DNA of 64,000 nucleotides from Sphaerisporangium corydalis (GCF_025506355.1 NZ_JANZYP010000048.1:1-64000), one strand, 5' to 3'. Positions 9,250 to 18,276 are shown, numbered from the stretch's first letter. The notes: generated by a model not told the origin, from the sequence alone. Numbers and translations: made by a program.

Positions 9250-9276
9250 TCTGCCCTCTCTTGGACGAGTCCGGAG

Positions 9277-9300
9277 AACAAACCTTTGAGAAGGTATGTT
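9277..9300. promoter_or_regulatory. ARE-like operator 3 (TetR2/HAD divergent promoter)
   Basis: AACAAACC-(8 nt)-GGTATGTT is imperfect in one arm position. It sits in the 65-nt gap between the GTG starts of the second TetR (9249) and the HAD phosphatase (9315), so one bound dimer could control both. Confidence 0.7.
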
Positions 9301-9314
9301 ACTCGGAGCCTGCG

Positions 9315-10004
9315 GTGATCGGGTCACGGCTTCCTCCTCGGGTGGCCTTCTTCGACGTGGACGAGACGCTGCTGGCCGCGAAGAGCATGGTCGAGTTCCT
9401 GCGGTCCTGGCTGGGCCACGATGACGCGGCGTTCCGCGCCACCGTGGCCCAGCTGGGAGCGGTGGCGGAGCGCGAGGGCAGGGCCGCCGCGAACCGCGCC
9501 TACTACCGGCTGTTCGCCGGCGTCTCGAGTACGGCGCTGGCGGAGGCGGGCGGTCGCTGGTACGCGCGGCATCGCCGGAGGCCGGACGCCTTCGTGGGCG
9601 CCACCGCGACGGCGCTCGCCGGACACCGCGCGGCCGGAGACCTGGTGGTGCTGGTCTCCGGCTCGTGCCACGCGGTGCTCGATCCGCTGGCCGCGGACGT
9701 GGGTGGCGACGAGGTGCTCTGCACAGAGCTCGTCGTCGCCGCCGGACGGCTGACCGGCGAGGTGGCGAGGTCGATGATCGGCCCGGCCAAGTCCGAGGCC
9801 GCCGCCGGGCTGCTCCGGGGTCTTGGAGCCTGCCCCGCCGACTGCTTCGCATACGGCGACCATGCCAGCGACCTGGACCTGCTGACGGCCGTCGGCAACC
9901 CGAGGGTCGTCGGCGACGATCCGGTGCTGGCCGCGTGGGCGGGACGGCACGGATGGCCCGTGCTGCCCGCCCAAGCCCGCCCAAGGCCCGTGCTCCGTGC
10001 CTGA
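9315..10004 (+). CDS. HAD-superfamily phosphatase (SerB/HAD-IB-like)
   Basis: The 229-residue protein shows the HAD motifs in order: FFDVDETLL (nucleophile Asp), VLVSGSCH (motif II), a Lys in GPAKSEA and YGDHASDLDLL (motif IV). I chose the GTG at 9315, preceded by CGGAG; the open frame extends to 9216 but would overlap the divergent TetR. It lies under ARE-like site 3. AfsA-type synthesis yields a phosphorylated butenolide that needs a phosphatase, so a role in hormone maturation is attractive. It could instead dephosphorylate a pathway intermediate. The C-terminus is a repetitive PARPRPV tail. Confidence 0.8.
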   Translation: MIGSRLPPRVAFFDVDETLLAAKSMVEFLRSWLGHDDAAFRATVAQLGAVAEREGRAAANRAYYRLFAGVSSTALAEAGGRWYARHRRRPDAFVGATATALAGHRAAGDLVVLVSGSCHAVLDPLAADVGGDEVLCTELVVAAGRLTGEVARSMIGPAKSEAAAGLLRGLGACPADCFAYGDHASDLDLLTAVGNPRVVGDDPVLAAWAGRHGWPVLPAQARPRPVLRA

Positions 10005-10053
10005 CCGTGCTCCTGCCCAACCGTGCTTCGTGCCTAACCGTGCCTAACCGTGC

Positions 10054-13000
10054 CTATAAAAGGCCCAGGTGCCGTAGATCCGACACGTACTTCTCGATCA
10101 GCGTCCGGGACAGGTGGGGAATGTCCCGGACGGCTTCCTGGAACCGTCCGGCGGAAAACGCCGACCCGGCCCGGGGCGTAAGAGGCTCCCGCCAGGCGCG
10201 CATCAGAGGCAGGAGCGAGTGCCGCCGCCGCTTCTCCGGCAGCTCCCGCAGCGCGGCCTCGAACCGCTCGCACCACTCCTGGTGGTCCTCGACGCGGCGG
10301 AGGGTGATCCCGGAGCCGGTCAGCCAGTCGACGACGGTGTCCAGCGAGATGCCGTCGTCATGCGGGTTGACCACGTTGAACGTGCGGTACCCGGCCGCGC
10401 CGGCTCCCAGGGCGGCCACCGAGGCGGCGACGAAGTCCCCGGGCAGGCCGTCGTAGTGTGCCCGGCTCGCGTCGCCGCGGTAGAACGACCCGGGCGCGAT
10501 GCCGGTGGCGATCAGGCTCAGCACCAGGCGGGTGAACGTGTCCGGCACGTTGAGCTGCCCGGTGTAGCGGCCGTGCGCGAGGATCATGCCGGAGCGGAAC
10601 ACGGTCACCGGCAGCCCGCACAGGTCGTGCGCCTCCCGGAGCAGCACCTCCCCCGCCCACTTGCTGGTGGCGTAGCCGCCGGCGTGGCTCTCGTCGATCG
10701 GCCGCACGGGATCGGCCACCCGGATGTCGGCGTCCTCGTCGAGGTCGCCGGTTCCGTGCGACGCGACGGCCACGGACGACAGGAAACCGACCGGCTTCAG
10801 CCGGTCGGTGACCGCCAGCCGGATGACCTCGGCGGTGCCGGCGACGTTCGGGCCGAACAGCTGCCGGTACGGCAGTACGTGGTTCACCAGCGCGGCGGCG
10901 TGCACGATGACGTCCACCGTCGAGGCCAGCCGCCGCCAGGCCGGTTCGGACAGGCCCAGGTTCGGCGCGCCGACGTCGCCGGCCAGCACCCGCAGGGCGC
11001 CGTTCCCGGCCAGTTCGGCGAACCGCCGCTTGAGCTCGACGTCCCCGCTGTCCAGCGATTCCTCGAGCCGCCCGCGAGCGTCCTCGTCGTCGGCACCACG
11101 CACGAGGCAGATCAGTGTGCCGCCTCCAGGAGCCAGCCGCCGCAGCCACTCCAGGCACAGGAATCGGCCTAGATAGCCGTTGGCCCCGGTGAGCAGCACC
11201 GTGGTGGGAGCGCCGGCCGGCGGGGGAAGCGCCGCGGCCCCGGTCAGCGTCGCCTGGTCGATGAACGCGCCGAGCACGAGGTCCTCGGCGCGCGCCGCGA
11301 CGGCCCGGTCACCGTGCACGCCGGCGAACGTGGCCTGTGGCGCGGGCAGGTCACGCGACCGCTCGATCTGGCCGGCGATCTGGCCGAGGCTGTTGGCCGG
11401 GCCGAGCAGGGTCCCGACCGGGACCTCGATGTCGAAGATCTCCTTGAGCAGGGTGGAGAGCGACAGCGCGGTCAGGGAGTCTCCCCCCATGTCGGTGAAG
11501 CGCGTCCGCGGGCCGGGCTCGCCGGCGGACGCTCCGAGCAGTGCCCGCGCGGCGCGGCCGACCGTTTCCACGACCGGGCGGTCCTCGTCGTGCCGCAGGC
11601 CGCGCAGGCCGTCGATCTGCTCCTCGGCCAGTTCGGCGTAGCGCCGCTCGAGCCGCTCGCCGTAGTGCTCCTTCAGCCGCGGGCGCAGTTGCTTGGTCGA
11701 GTCGGACAGCAGTCCGTTCTCCTGGCTGAACGGCACCGTCTCGATGAGCAGATCGCGCGGGATCTCGTACGGCTTGAGGTCGGCGCGTTTCGCGACGCGC
11801 CGCAGCGACTCGTGAATGGCCGCCTTCAGCGCCGCCTCGCCGGACGCCTGGTCGAGCGCCTCGGGGGCCGGCACCACCACGGCGAGCAGGTACGGGCGGG
11901 AGCTGTCGCCGTACAGGAAGATCTGCCGCACCAGCGGACCGGCGACATAGATCGCCTCCAGCTTCGCCAGTGCCACGAACTCGCCCTGGGACAACTTGAG
12001 CACGTTGCTGCGCCGGTCGACGTAGTACAGCCGGTCGGGCTCGGCCTCGGCCATGATGTCGCCGGTGCGGTAGTAGCCGTCGTCGTCGAAGGCCTCGGCG
12101 GTGACGTCCGGGCGCCGGTAGTAGCCGGGGGTGATCAGCTTGGTCCTGACCAGCAGCTCGCCCCGCGGATGTGGCGTGTCGGTGGTGAAGTACCCGAGTT
12201 CGGGCACGTCGACGAGCTTGTAGTCGAGCACGAACGCCCGCTGCACCTGGTGGTCCAGCATGACGAGCCCGGTCTCGGTGGTGCCGTAGCTGTCGAAGAA
12301 CGGGACGTCCAGGCAGGACTCCACGAAGGCGGCCAGCTCCGGCGCGAGCGGGGCGGAGCCGCAGGGCGTGTGGATGACGCGGCCGCCGAGCACCACGTCC
12401 CGGAAATATCGCCGGAGCTCCTCCGCGTACTCGGCGCCCGGCGCGTCGAGCCGGCTCAGATAGCTCTGGTAGAGCAGCTCGCACACGCGCGGCACCATGG
12501 CGAACTCCGTCGGCCGGATCAGCGCGAGATCCTCCAGCAGCGTGGAGAGGTCGCTGTCGGCCACGAAGTACGCGGTGCCGCCCAGGGCGAGCGTTTTGAT
12601 CACGAGCCGCCTGGCGACGAGATGGCTCTGCGGCAGGAAGTTGGCCGTGATCATCGGGTATCGCTGCTCGGGCGGCCGCCACATCAGCGACACGGTCGGC
12701 TCAGGGAAGATGACGCCCTTCGGCGTGCCCGTGCTGCCGGAGGTGTAGATCAGTGCGGACAGCACGTCTCCCGCGTCGTCGACCGGCGGCAGGTCGGGCG
12801 CGGGCGGCAACGCCTTCCCGCGCTCGATGACGAGGGACAGCGGCTCCAGCGAGACGGCCTCGGCCAGCCGCCGGCGCGCGTCCGCCATGCCCTCCCGGTG
12901 CTCGGTGAGCTCGGGACGATGGTCGAACACGATCAGCCGGACGACGGACGTGTTCCCGGCCAGCGCTTCGAGCACCGTGCCGAGCCGCTCCGCGCTCGTG

Positions 13001-13515
13001 GCGAAGACGCGCGGAGCGGTCTCGTCGACCAGGTGGCGGATGTGGGCGACCGTCGCGGTGTTGTGCAGCGGCACGGCGACCGCGCCGACCTGACCGCAGG
13101 CCAGGTCCACGGTGGTGTAGTCGGTGCCGGCGAAGCCCAGGATCGCGACGAAGTCCCCGGCGCGCAGCGGGTGTTCCGCGTGGTGGTACCAGTCGGCGGC
13201 GACGGCGCTCAGCCGGGACCACAACTCGCCGTAGGAGACGGTGTCGAACCTGGGCGGCCGCCGCTGCTCGGTGCGTCCGGCCACGGAGACGAACTCCCTG
13301 GCGCGTTCGGCGAGCGCGGGCCGGTCGGCATATCGCGTCAAGGTCCGCTTGACGATCTCGGACAGCCGCGGACCGGGCTTGCCGGTCGTGTCGAAGACCT
13401 CGCGCGTCGGCATCCGGTCCGCGAGTTCCGGGTCGGCGCACACCATCTCGATGCGCCGGTCCCGGTTCGCCTCGAGCCGGGCGCGGGTGGTGTCAGCTCG
13501 CGAGTCGTTCCCCAT
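10054..13515 (-). CDS. Carboxylic acid reductase (adenylation-thiolation-reductase)
   Basis: The 1153-residue protein has the full CAR layout. An adenylation domain covers about 1-650 (YTSGSTGTPKG, YGTTETG, YRTGDI). A carrier domain near residues 690-730 has the phosphopantetheine site MGGDSLTAL. A C-terminal NADPH reductase has TGANGYLGRF and the catalytic Tyr-Lys pair in GGYATSKWAGE. CARs reduce a carboxylic acid to the aldehyde using ATP and NADPH and need a phosphopantetheinyl transferase, which I do not see in the window. Start ATG 13515 follows GAAGGGG. It is divergent from the StrR-like gene, with two ARE-like sites between. The likely substrate is 3,4-AHBA or a derivative, giving the aldehyde; a fatty acid is the main alternative. 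Confidence 0.9.
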   Translation of the reverse strand: MGNDSRADTTRARLEANRDRRIEMVCADPELADRMPTREVFDTTGKPGPRLSEIVKRTLTRYADRPALAERAREFVSVAGRTEQRRPPRFDTVSYGELWSRLSAVAADWYHHAEHPLRAGDFVAILGFAGTDYTTVDLACGQVGAVAVPLHNTATVAHIRHLVDETAPRVFATSAERLGTVLEALAGNTSVVRLIVFDHRPELTEHREGMADARRRLAEAVSLEPLSLVIERGKALPPAPDLPPVDDAGDVLSALIYTSGSTGTPKGVIFPEPTVSLMWRPPEQRYPMITANFLPQSHLVARRLVIKTLALGGTAYFVADSDLSTLLEDLALIRPTEFAMVPRVCELLYQSYLSRLDAPGAEYAEELRRYFRDVVLGGRVIHTPCGSAPLAPELAAFVESCLDVPFFDSYGTTETGLVMLDHQVQRAFVLDYKLVDVPELGYFTTDTPHPRGELLVRTKLITPGYYRRPDVTAEAFDDDGYYRTGDIMAEAEPDRLYYVDRRSNVLKLSQGEFVALAKLEAIYVAGPLVRQIFLYGDSSRPYLLAVVVPAPEALDQASGEAALKAAIHESLRRVAKRADLKPYEIPRDLLIETVPFSQENGLLSDSTKQLRPRLKEHYGERLERRYAELAEEQIDGLRGLRHDEDRPVVETVGRAARALLGASAGEPGPRTRFTDMGGDSLTALSLSTLLKEIFDIEVPVGTLLGPANSLGQIAGQIERSRDLPAPQATFAGVHGDRAVAARAEDLVLGAFIDQATLTGAAALPPPAGAPTTVLLTGANGYLGRFLCLEWLRRLAPGGGTLICLVRGADDEDARGRLEESLDSGDVELKRRFAELAGNGALRVLAGDVGAPNLGLSEPAWRRLASTVDVIVHAAALVNHVLPYRQLFGPNVAGTAEVIRLAVTDRLKPVGFLSSVAVASHGTGDLDEDADIRVADPVRPIDESHAGGYATSKWAGEVLLREAHDLCGLPVTVFRSGMILAHGRYTGQLNVPDTFTRLVLSLIATGIAPGSFYRGDASRAHYDGLPGDFVAASVAALGAGAAGYRTFNVVNPHDDGISLDTVVDWLTGSGITLRRVEDHQEWCERFEAALRELPEKRRRHSLLPLMRAWREPLTPRAGSAFSAGRFQEAVRDIPHLSRTLIEKYVSDLRHLGLL

Positions 13516-13617
13516 GGTTACCCCTTCAGGCGACCGAGATCTCTTCATGAGCGCGCCGGTCGGCGTAGCTCCTGGCGGCGTTGTGCAACCGAGGACGATC
13601 CTCGCTTGCACAGCCAA

Positions 13618-13641
13618 AACATACCGTATCAAAGGTATGAT
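13618..13641. promoter_or_regulatory. ARE-like operator 4 (CAR promoter)
   Basis: AACATACC-(8 nt)-GGTATGAT. It lies about 100 nt upstream of the CAR start and 46 nt from operator 5, so the CAR/StrR intergenic region carries a tandem pair. Confidence 0.75.
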
Positions 13642-13687
13642 CAAGAGCATTCATCGCACATCATCGCAGGTGAGAGGCTTATCTAGA

Positions 13688-13711
13688 AAAATACCTTGTG
13701 CAAGGTATTAA
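13688..13711. promoter_or_regulatory. ARE-like operator 5 (StrR-type activator promoter)
   Basis: AAAATACC-(8 nt)-GGTATTAA. The spacer TTGTGCAA is itself symmetric and extends the dyad. It lies 61 nt upstream of the chosen start of the StrR-like gene. A GTG inside the site opens the same frame but has no ribosome site. Confidence 0.75.
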
Positions 13712-13772
13712 ATTGAGCAAGAGTAATCTCAAGGACACGACAGGCTCCGTTGACGACGAGGAGTGGGTCAAC

Positions 13773-14768
13773 GTGGTGAGCGCGAATGCGATCGATCGCG
13801 AACGGGAGACGGCCGTCGGCTCCGACGTCGGCTGGATCTCCATCGCCGAGCTCGTCCTGCGGGACTCACCCCGATCCTCGGGTGAGGACACCGAGCACGC
13901 GCGGGCTCTCGCCGAGGTGGAGGCCGAGGCCGGGTTGCCGCCGATCGTCGTACAGCGGGGCACGAACCGGGTGGTCGACGGGATGCACCGGGTGCGCGCC
14001 GCGCAGTTGCGCGGAGAGCGGGCGATCCGAGCCCGCTACTTCGACGGCGACGACGCCAGCGCCTTCGTGCTGGCGGTGCGGCTGAACGCGCGGCACGGAC
14101 TGCCGCTTTCGCTGCCCGACCGGAAATCGGCCGCCCGGCGCATCCTGCGCGAGCACCCGGGCTGGTCGAACCGGGCGGTGGCCTCGGTCGTGGGGCTCTC
14201 GCCCAAGACCGTCGGCGCACTGCGCGATCAGTGCGGAGTGCCGGTGGCCGAGGTCAGGACCGGCAGGGACGGCCGGGCGCGCCCGCTGAGCACGGCCTCA
14301 GGACGCGAGCGCGCCAGGGAGATCCTGCTGCGCGATCCCACCTCCTCGCTGCGCACGGTGAGCGCCGCGGCCGGAGTATCCCCGGGCACGGTGCGGGCCG
14401 TCCGGATCCAGCTCAACGAGCAGGCCACGGCGGTGGTCCCGGAGCAGCGGGCCGCGTCATCCGGACAGACCCCTGATCCACGACGCGCCCGGGGCGCGGT
14501 TCCGCGGCACTCCGGCCTGGACCGGGCCGGCACGATGCTGCGCGCGCTCCGCTCCGACCCGTCGCTGCGGTTCAACGAGTCCGGCCGGCTGCTGCTGAGC
14601 GTTCTGGCGGTGGCCGCGATGGACACGCGGACGCGGGAAGGCCTCGTCGGCGACCTGCCGGACCACTGCGTCGAATTCGTCGCCGAACTCGCGGAGGCGA
14701 GCCGGCAGGCCTGGCAGGAACTCGCGAGACGCCTGGCGGAGCGACGATCCTCGGCCACCGATTCCTAA
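13773..14768 (+). CDS. StrR/NovG-family pathway activator (ParB-like N-domain)
   Basis: The 331-residue protein matches StrR-type activators. The N-domain holds the ParB-like box RVVDGMHRVRAAQLRGERAIRARYFDG (shown in pieces: VDGMHRVRA, LRGERAI). This is followed by AVRLNARHGLPLSLPDR, by a HTH around WSNRAVASVVGLSPKTVGALR, and by a second HTH-like segment LRTVSAAAGVSPGTVRAVR. I chose GTG 13773 because GAGGAG lies 9 nt upstream; frames starting further up overlap operator 5. In streptomycin and novobiocin clusters such proteins switch on biosynthetic genes directly. Here it heads the plus-strand arm starting with the GriI-like gene, so it is the probable cluster activator released by the hormone switch. 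Confidence 0.85.
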   Translation: MVSANAIDRERETAVGSDVGWISIAELVLRDSPRSSGEDTEHARALAEVEAEAGLPPIVVQRGTNRVVDGMHRVRAAQLRGERAIRARYFDGDDASAFVLAVRLNARHGLPLSLPDRKSAARRILREHPGWSNRAVASVVGLSPKTVGALRDQCGVPVAEVRTGRDGRARPLSTASGRERAREILLRDPTSSLRTVSAAAGVSPGTVRAVRIQLNEQATAVVPEQRAASSGQTPDPRRARGAVPRHSGLDRAGTMLRALRSDPSLRFNESGRLLLSVLAVAAMDTRTREGLVGDLPDHCVEFVAELAEASRQAWQELARRLAERRSSATDS

Positions 14769-14770
14769 CG

Positions 14771-14788
14771 ATTTCCCGATCTGGAAAT
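14771..14788. promoter_or_regulatory. Palindrome upstream of the GriI-like gene
   Basis: ATTTCC-CGATCT-GGAAAT is a perfect 6+6 inverted repeat in the 33-nt gap between the StrR-like gene and the aldolase gene. It is unrelated to the ARE-like sites. It could be an operator or an RNA hairpin affecting translation of the next gene. Confidence 0.4.
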
Positions 14789-14801
14789 GGGGTGTTGAGA
14801 G

Positions 14802-15638
14802 ATGGCAGAAGCGTACGGCTGGTCCGGGAAGAACCTGCGGACCCAGCGGATTCTGCACTCGGCTTCCGGGACGACGTTCCTGGTCCCGCTCGATCATTCG
14901 CTGGCGGACGGCCCGGTGTCGGCCGCCGCCGACTTCGCCGGGCTGGTCGCGGCGATGGCCGCGAACGGCGTGGACGGGATCGTGGTCCACAAGGGGCGGG
15001 TCCGTTTCCTTCCCACCCGGTCGCTCGGGCGGCTGGCGCTGATCGTGCATCTGAGCGGCAGCACCAGGCACGCGCCGGACGCCGACGCCAAGACGCTGGT
15101 CGGCGCGGTGACCGAGGCCGTGGCGCTGGGCGCGGACGGGGTCAGCGTGCACATCAACCTCGGTTCGAGCAACGAGGCCCGGCAACTGGCGGACTTCGGC
15201 CTGGTCGCCGACCGGTGCGCGCGCTGGGGCGTCCCGCTGCTCGCCATGGTGTACCCGCGCGGCCCGCGCATCGCCGACCCGGCCGACCCCGGGCTGCTGG
15301 CGCACGCGGCGAACGTCGCGGCGGACCTCGGCGCCGACATCGTGAAGCTCCCGTTCACCGGCTCGCCCGTCACGATGCGCGAGGTCGTGGAGGCGAGTCC
15401 TATCCCGGTGGTGACCGCCGGCGGCGGTGTGGTCGGCGACACCGCCACGTTCCTCGACCAGATCGACTCCGCGATGGAGTCCGGGGTGCTCGGCGTCGCG
15501 GTCGGGCGCAACGTCTTCCGCGCCGCCGACCCCGGGCGGCTGGCCCGCGCGGTCGCCCAGCGGGTCCACGCCGGACTCGGCCCCCGCAAGCCCCTGACCC
15601 CCCTGAACCTGGCCCTGGCCAGCACGACAGTGGCCTGA
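14802..15638 (+). CDS. griI: GriI-like aldolase (first step to 3,4-AHBA)
   Basis: The 278-residue protein is a DhnA-type class I aldolase. Early in the chain TTFLVPLDHSLADGP matches the phosphate-binding start of this family. DIVKLPFTG near residue 185 carries the Schiff-base Lys. A terminal phosphate loop is seen in TAGGGVVGD and AVGRNVF. GriI condenses aspartate semialdehyde with dihydroxyacetone phosphate to give a C7 amino sugar-like phosphate. The adjacent GriH-like gene is its usual partner, which separates it from ordinary fructose-bisphosphate aldolases. GGGG lies 11 nt before the ATG. The symbol is by homology to the grixazone pathway. Confidence 0.85.
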   Translation: MAEAYGWSGKNLRTQRILHSASGTTFLVPLDHSLADGPVSAAADFAGLVAAMAANGVDGIVVHKGRVRFLPTRSLGRLALIVHLSGSTRHAPDADAKTLVGAVTEAVALGADGVSVHINLGSSNEARQLADFGLVADRCARWGVPLLAMVYPRGPRIADPADPGLLAHAANVAADLGADIVKLPFTGSPVTMREVVEASPIPVVTAGGGVVGDTATFLDQIDSAMESGVLGVAVGRNVFRAADPGRLARAVAQRVHAGLGPRKPLTPLNLALASTTVA

Positions 15639-15689
15639 CGTGGCCTGAAGTGACCTGACGGACAACCACTCACGATCAAAGGTGCGCAC

Positions 15690-16802
15690 ATGAAATCCGC
15701 ATGGATCGACCTCCGCGGCCTCACCGCCGATCTCGCCACCGCCGTCATCGAGGAGAGCACCCATCTGGGCGTCGGCGCCGTCGTACTGGACGACCCCGAG
15801 CTGGCGGCGAAGGTCCCGCCGACCCTGGAGAAGGCCGCCGTGATCAACGGCGAGACCCCCACGGTCCTGATCGACAAGCTCGTCGACGTGGTCGACATCC
15901 TGATCGCCGACCACGACATCGCCGAGAAGTTCGAGGGCATCCGGCCCGGCCTGCGCAACGGCGTCCTGGTCCGGGTGCTGGGCGAGGAGACGCTTCAGCT
16001 CGCCTGCAAGATAGCGAACGAGGCGGAGCTGACCCTGGTCGAGTTCCGCCAGGACCCGAGCAAGATCCCGCTGGAGATCCTGCTCGCGGCCGCCGACCGG
16101 GCCAAGGGCTCGATCGTCACCGTCGTCGAGGACGTCGAGGACGCGATGGTCACCATCGGTGTCCTGGAGCGCGGCTCCGACGCGGTGCTGCTCGCCCCCC
16201 GGCGGGTCGGCGACGCCTCCGAGCTGGTGCGCGTGTGCCAGGGCGAGGCCGAGACGCTGCGGCTGGAGCCACTGGAGATCGTCAAGCTCACCCACCTGGG
16301 TCTCGGCGACCGGGTATGTGTGGACACCTGCTCGCACCTGCAGAAGAACGAGGGCATCCTGGTCGGCTCGTACGCGTCCGGCCTGATGCTGGTCAGCAGC
16401 GAGACCCACCCGCTGCCGTACATGCCGACCCGCCCGTTCCGGGTCAACGCGGCCGCTCTCAGCTCCTACACCCTGACGCCGGGCAACCGTACCCGCTACC
16501 TGTCGGAGCTGCGCTGCGGCTCGGAGATCCTGGCCGTCAACACCAACGGCGGTGTGCGCCGGGTCATCGTGGGCCGGATCAAGATGGAGACCCGCCCGAT
16601 GCTGCAGATCGAGGCCCGCACCGCCGGCGGTGACCTGGTGGACATGGTCGGCCAGGACGACTGGCACGTGCGCGCCCTCGGCCCCGGCGGCAGCGTGCAC
16701 AACTTCACGGAGCTGCGGCCCGGAGACCACATCCTCGGGCACACCATGACCGACCAGCGGCACGTCGGATACGCGATCCGTGAGTTCCTGCACGAGCAGT
16801 AG
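15690..16802 (+). CDS. griH: GriH-like 3,4-AHBA synthase (archaeal-type DHQ synthase II family)
   Basis: The 370-residue protein belongs to the dehydroquinate synthase II family. It starts MKSAWIDLRGL. It ends with the conserved block around VGRIKMETRPMLQIEA, AGDLVD-like GGDLVDMVGQDDWHVRALG and GDHILGH. GriH cyclises and aromatises the GriI product to 3-amino-4-hydroxybenzoate. AAAGGTG precedes the ATG at 15690. It sits 51 nt after the aldolase and 39 nt before the aspartokinase, so the three form one transcription unit. As a pair with GriI it makes 3,4-AHBA, the precursor of grixazone, asukamycin/manumycin-type and platensimycin-type compounds. Confidence 0.87.
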   Translation: MKSAWIDLRGLTADLATAVIEESTHLGVGAVVLDDPELAAKVPPTLEKAAVINGETPTVLIDKLVDVVDILIADHDIAEKFEGIRPGLRNGVLVRVLGEETLQLACKIANEAELTLVEFRQDPSKIPLEILLAAADRAKGSIVTVVEDVEDAMVTIGVLERGSDAVLLAPRRVGDASELVRVCQGEAETLRLEPLEIVKLTHLGLGDRVCVDTCSHLQKNEGILVGSYASGLMLVSSETHPLPYMPTRPFRVNAAALSSYTLTPGNRTRYLSELRCGSEILAVNTNGGVRRVIVGRIKMETRPMLQIEARTAGGDLVDMVGQDDWHVRALGPGGSVHNFTELRPGDHILGHTMTDQRHVGYAIREFLHEQ

Positions 16803-16841
16803 ACCAGGCCCGCTCCGCTCCGAAGGAAGAGAGTGCGCGAG

Positions 16842-18191
16842 ATGGCGCTCATTGTGCAAAAGTACGGCGGAACCTCGGTCGCCACGCCCGAGAAGCTCAT
16901 CGAGGCGGCGCGGCAGATCCTCGCGACGCGGGCGGACGGGCACGAGGTCGTCGCGGTCGTGTCCGCCATGGGCGGGACCACCGACAGGCTGCTCCAACTG
17001 GCTTCCTCGGTGTCCGGCCGGCCGGATCCCGCTCGGCTCGACGCCCTGCTCAGCACGGGCGAGACCGTGTCCGCCGCGCTGCTGTCGATGGCGCTGAACC
17101 ACCACGGCGCCGCCAGCAGGTCGTTCACCGGGGCCCAGGCGGGAATCCTCACCGACGACCGCCACGGCCGGGCGACGATCCAGCAGGTGGATCCCCGCCG
17201 GCTCAAGGAGGACCTCCGCAGGGGTGCGATCCCGGTCGTCGCGGGCTTCCAGGGTGAGGCGGGTGCCGGAGGTCCCTGCACCACCCTGGGCCGGGGCGGC
17301 TCGGACACCACCGGCGTCGCGCTGGCCGCGGCGCTCGGCGCGGACCACTGCGAGATCGTCACCGACGTCGCGGGGGTCTACACCGCCGACCCGAGGAAGG
17401 TCGCCGGGGCCCGGCGCCACACCACCCTGCTCTACGAGGAGATGGCCGAGCTCGCGGTGAGCGGGGCCAAGGTGCTGGCGGCGGACTCTGTGGACTACGC
17501 GCGGACGCACGGCGTCGACCTGAAGGTGCGGTCCAACCACACCGCCTGCGGCCCGGAGACCTGGGTCGGATATCGCCGCCGCGCCGCCGCGATGGCGATG
17601 TCCGGCAGCTCCTGGACACCGGCCGGGCTCGACGAGTTCCCCGCGATCGCCGGGGTGGCCACCAGGACGGGTCTCGTGCGCTGCGTACTGCGCAGGATCG
17701 CCGCGGACCACGCGGTACGGATCCTGCGCGGGCTCGCCGAACGGGAGATGGAGGTCGAACTGCGCCGTTACGGCAACCTCGGGACGGAGGACGCGGGCGA
17801 CCTCGCGATCACCCTGCCCGCGGAGAGCGTGGAGGAGGCGCGCGCGCTGCTGGCCGAGGTCGACCGGGGAACCCGCCTGGACGAGGTGCACTGGACCTCC
17901 AACCTGGCGCGGCTCTCGGTCGTCGGCCTCGGGATAGGCCAGCTTCCCGGCTCGCCGCTGCGACTGCTCGAAGGACTGCGGTCGGTCGGCGCCGCGCGCA
18001 CCGATCTGCTCGTCACATCCAACAAACTCAGCGTGCTGACAGGCGAGAGCGGCCTGGCCGAGGCGACCCAGAGTGTGCACGACACCTTCGTCTGCGAACC
18101 CGTGGTGCCCCGGATGCACACCCCCGCCCTGTGGGCCACCGAGCACAGACGGCTGAGTGCCGGCGTGCCCGTGCTGGCGGCGGCCGACTGA
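16842..18191 (+). CDS. Aspartokinase, pathway-dedicated
   Basis: The 449-residue protein opens with the canonical ALIVQKYGGTSV. It has the catalytic-domain motifs LGRGGSDTT and EIVTDVAGVYTADPR, followed by a C-terminal ACT region from about residue 270. I chose ATG 16842 because it fits the family start; a GTG at 16833 would add MRE. It phosphorylates aspartate, feeding aspartate semialdehyde to the GriI-like enzyme. A second aspartokinase beside griI/griH homologues usually bypasses feedback control. The ACT sequence here is divergent, which suggests altered Lys/Thr sensitivity, but that is inference. No semialdehyde dehydrogenase is adjacent. Confidence 0.88.
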   Translation: MALIVQKYGGTSVATPEKLIEAARQILATRADGHEVVAVVSAMGGTTDRLLQLASSVSGRPDPARLDALLSTGETVSAALLSMALNHHGAASRSFTGAQAGILTDDRHGRATIQQVDPRRLKEDLRRGAIPVVAGFQGEAGAGGPCTTLGRGGSDTTGVALAAALGADHCEIVTDVAGVYTADPRKVAGARRHTTLLYEEMAELAVSGAKVLAADSVDYARTHGVDLKVRSNHTACGPETWVGYRRRAAAMAMSGSSWTPAGLDEFPAIAGVATRTGLVRCVLRRIAADHAVRILRGLAEREMEVELRRYGNLGTEDAGDLAITLPAESVEEARALLAEVDRGTRLDEVHWTSNLARLSVVGLGIGQLPGSPLRLLEGLRSVGAARTDLLVTSNKLSVLTGESGLAEATQSVHDTFVCEPVVPRMHTPALWATEHRRLSAGVPVLAAAD

Positions 18192-18204
18192 ACCCCGGCC
18201 CCGC

Positions 18205-18241
18205 CACCGCGCCGGCCGGCCCCGGTCAGGCCGGCGCGGTG
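18205..18241 (+). terminator. GC-rich hairpin after the aspartokinase gene
   Basis: CACCGCGCCGGCC (18205-18217) pairs perfectly with 18229-18241 across an 11-nt loop. There is no T-run, as is usual in high-GC actinomycetes. It may attenuate rather than end transcription, because the next gene (P450) follows in the same direction. Confidence 0.5.
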
Positions 18242-18276
18242 CCCGCAGGACGAGAAGCCACGAGCGGAGCGACCCG

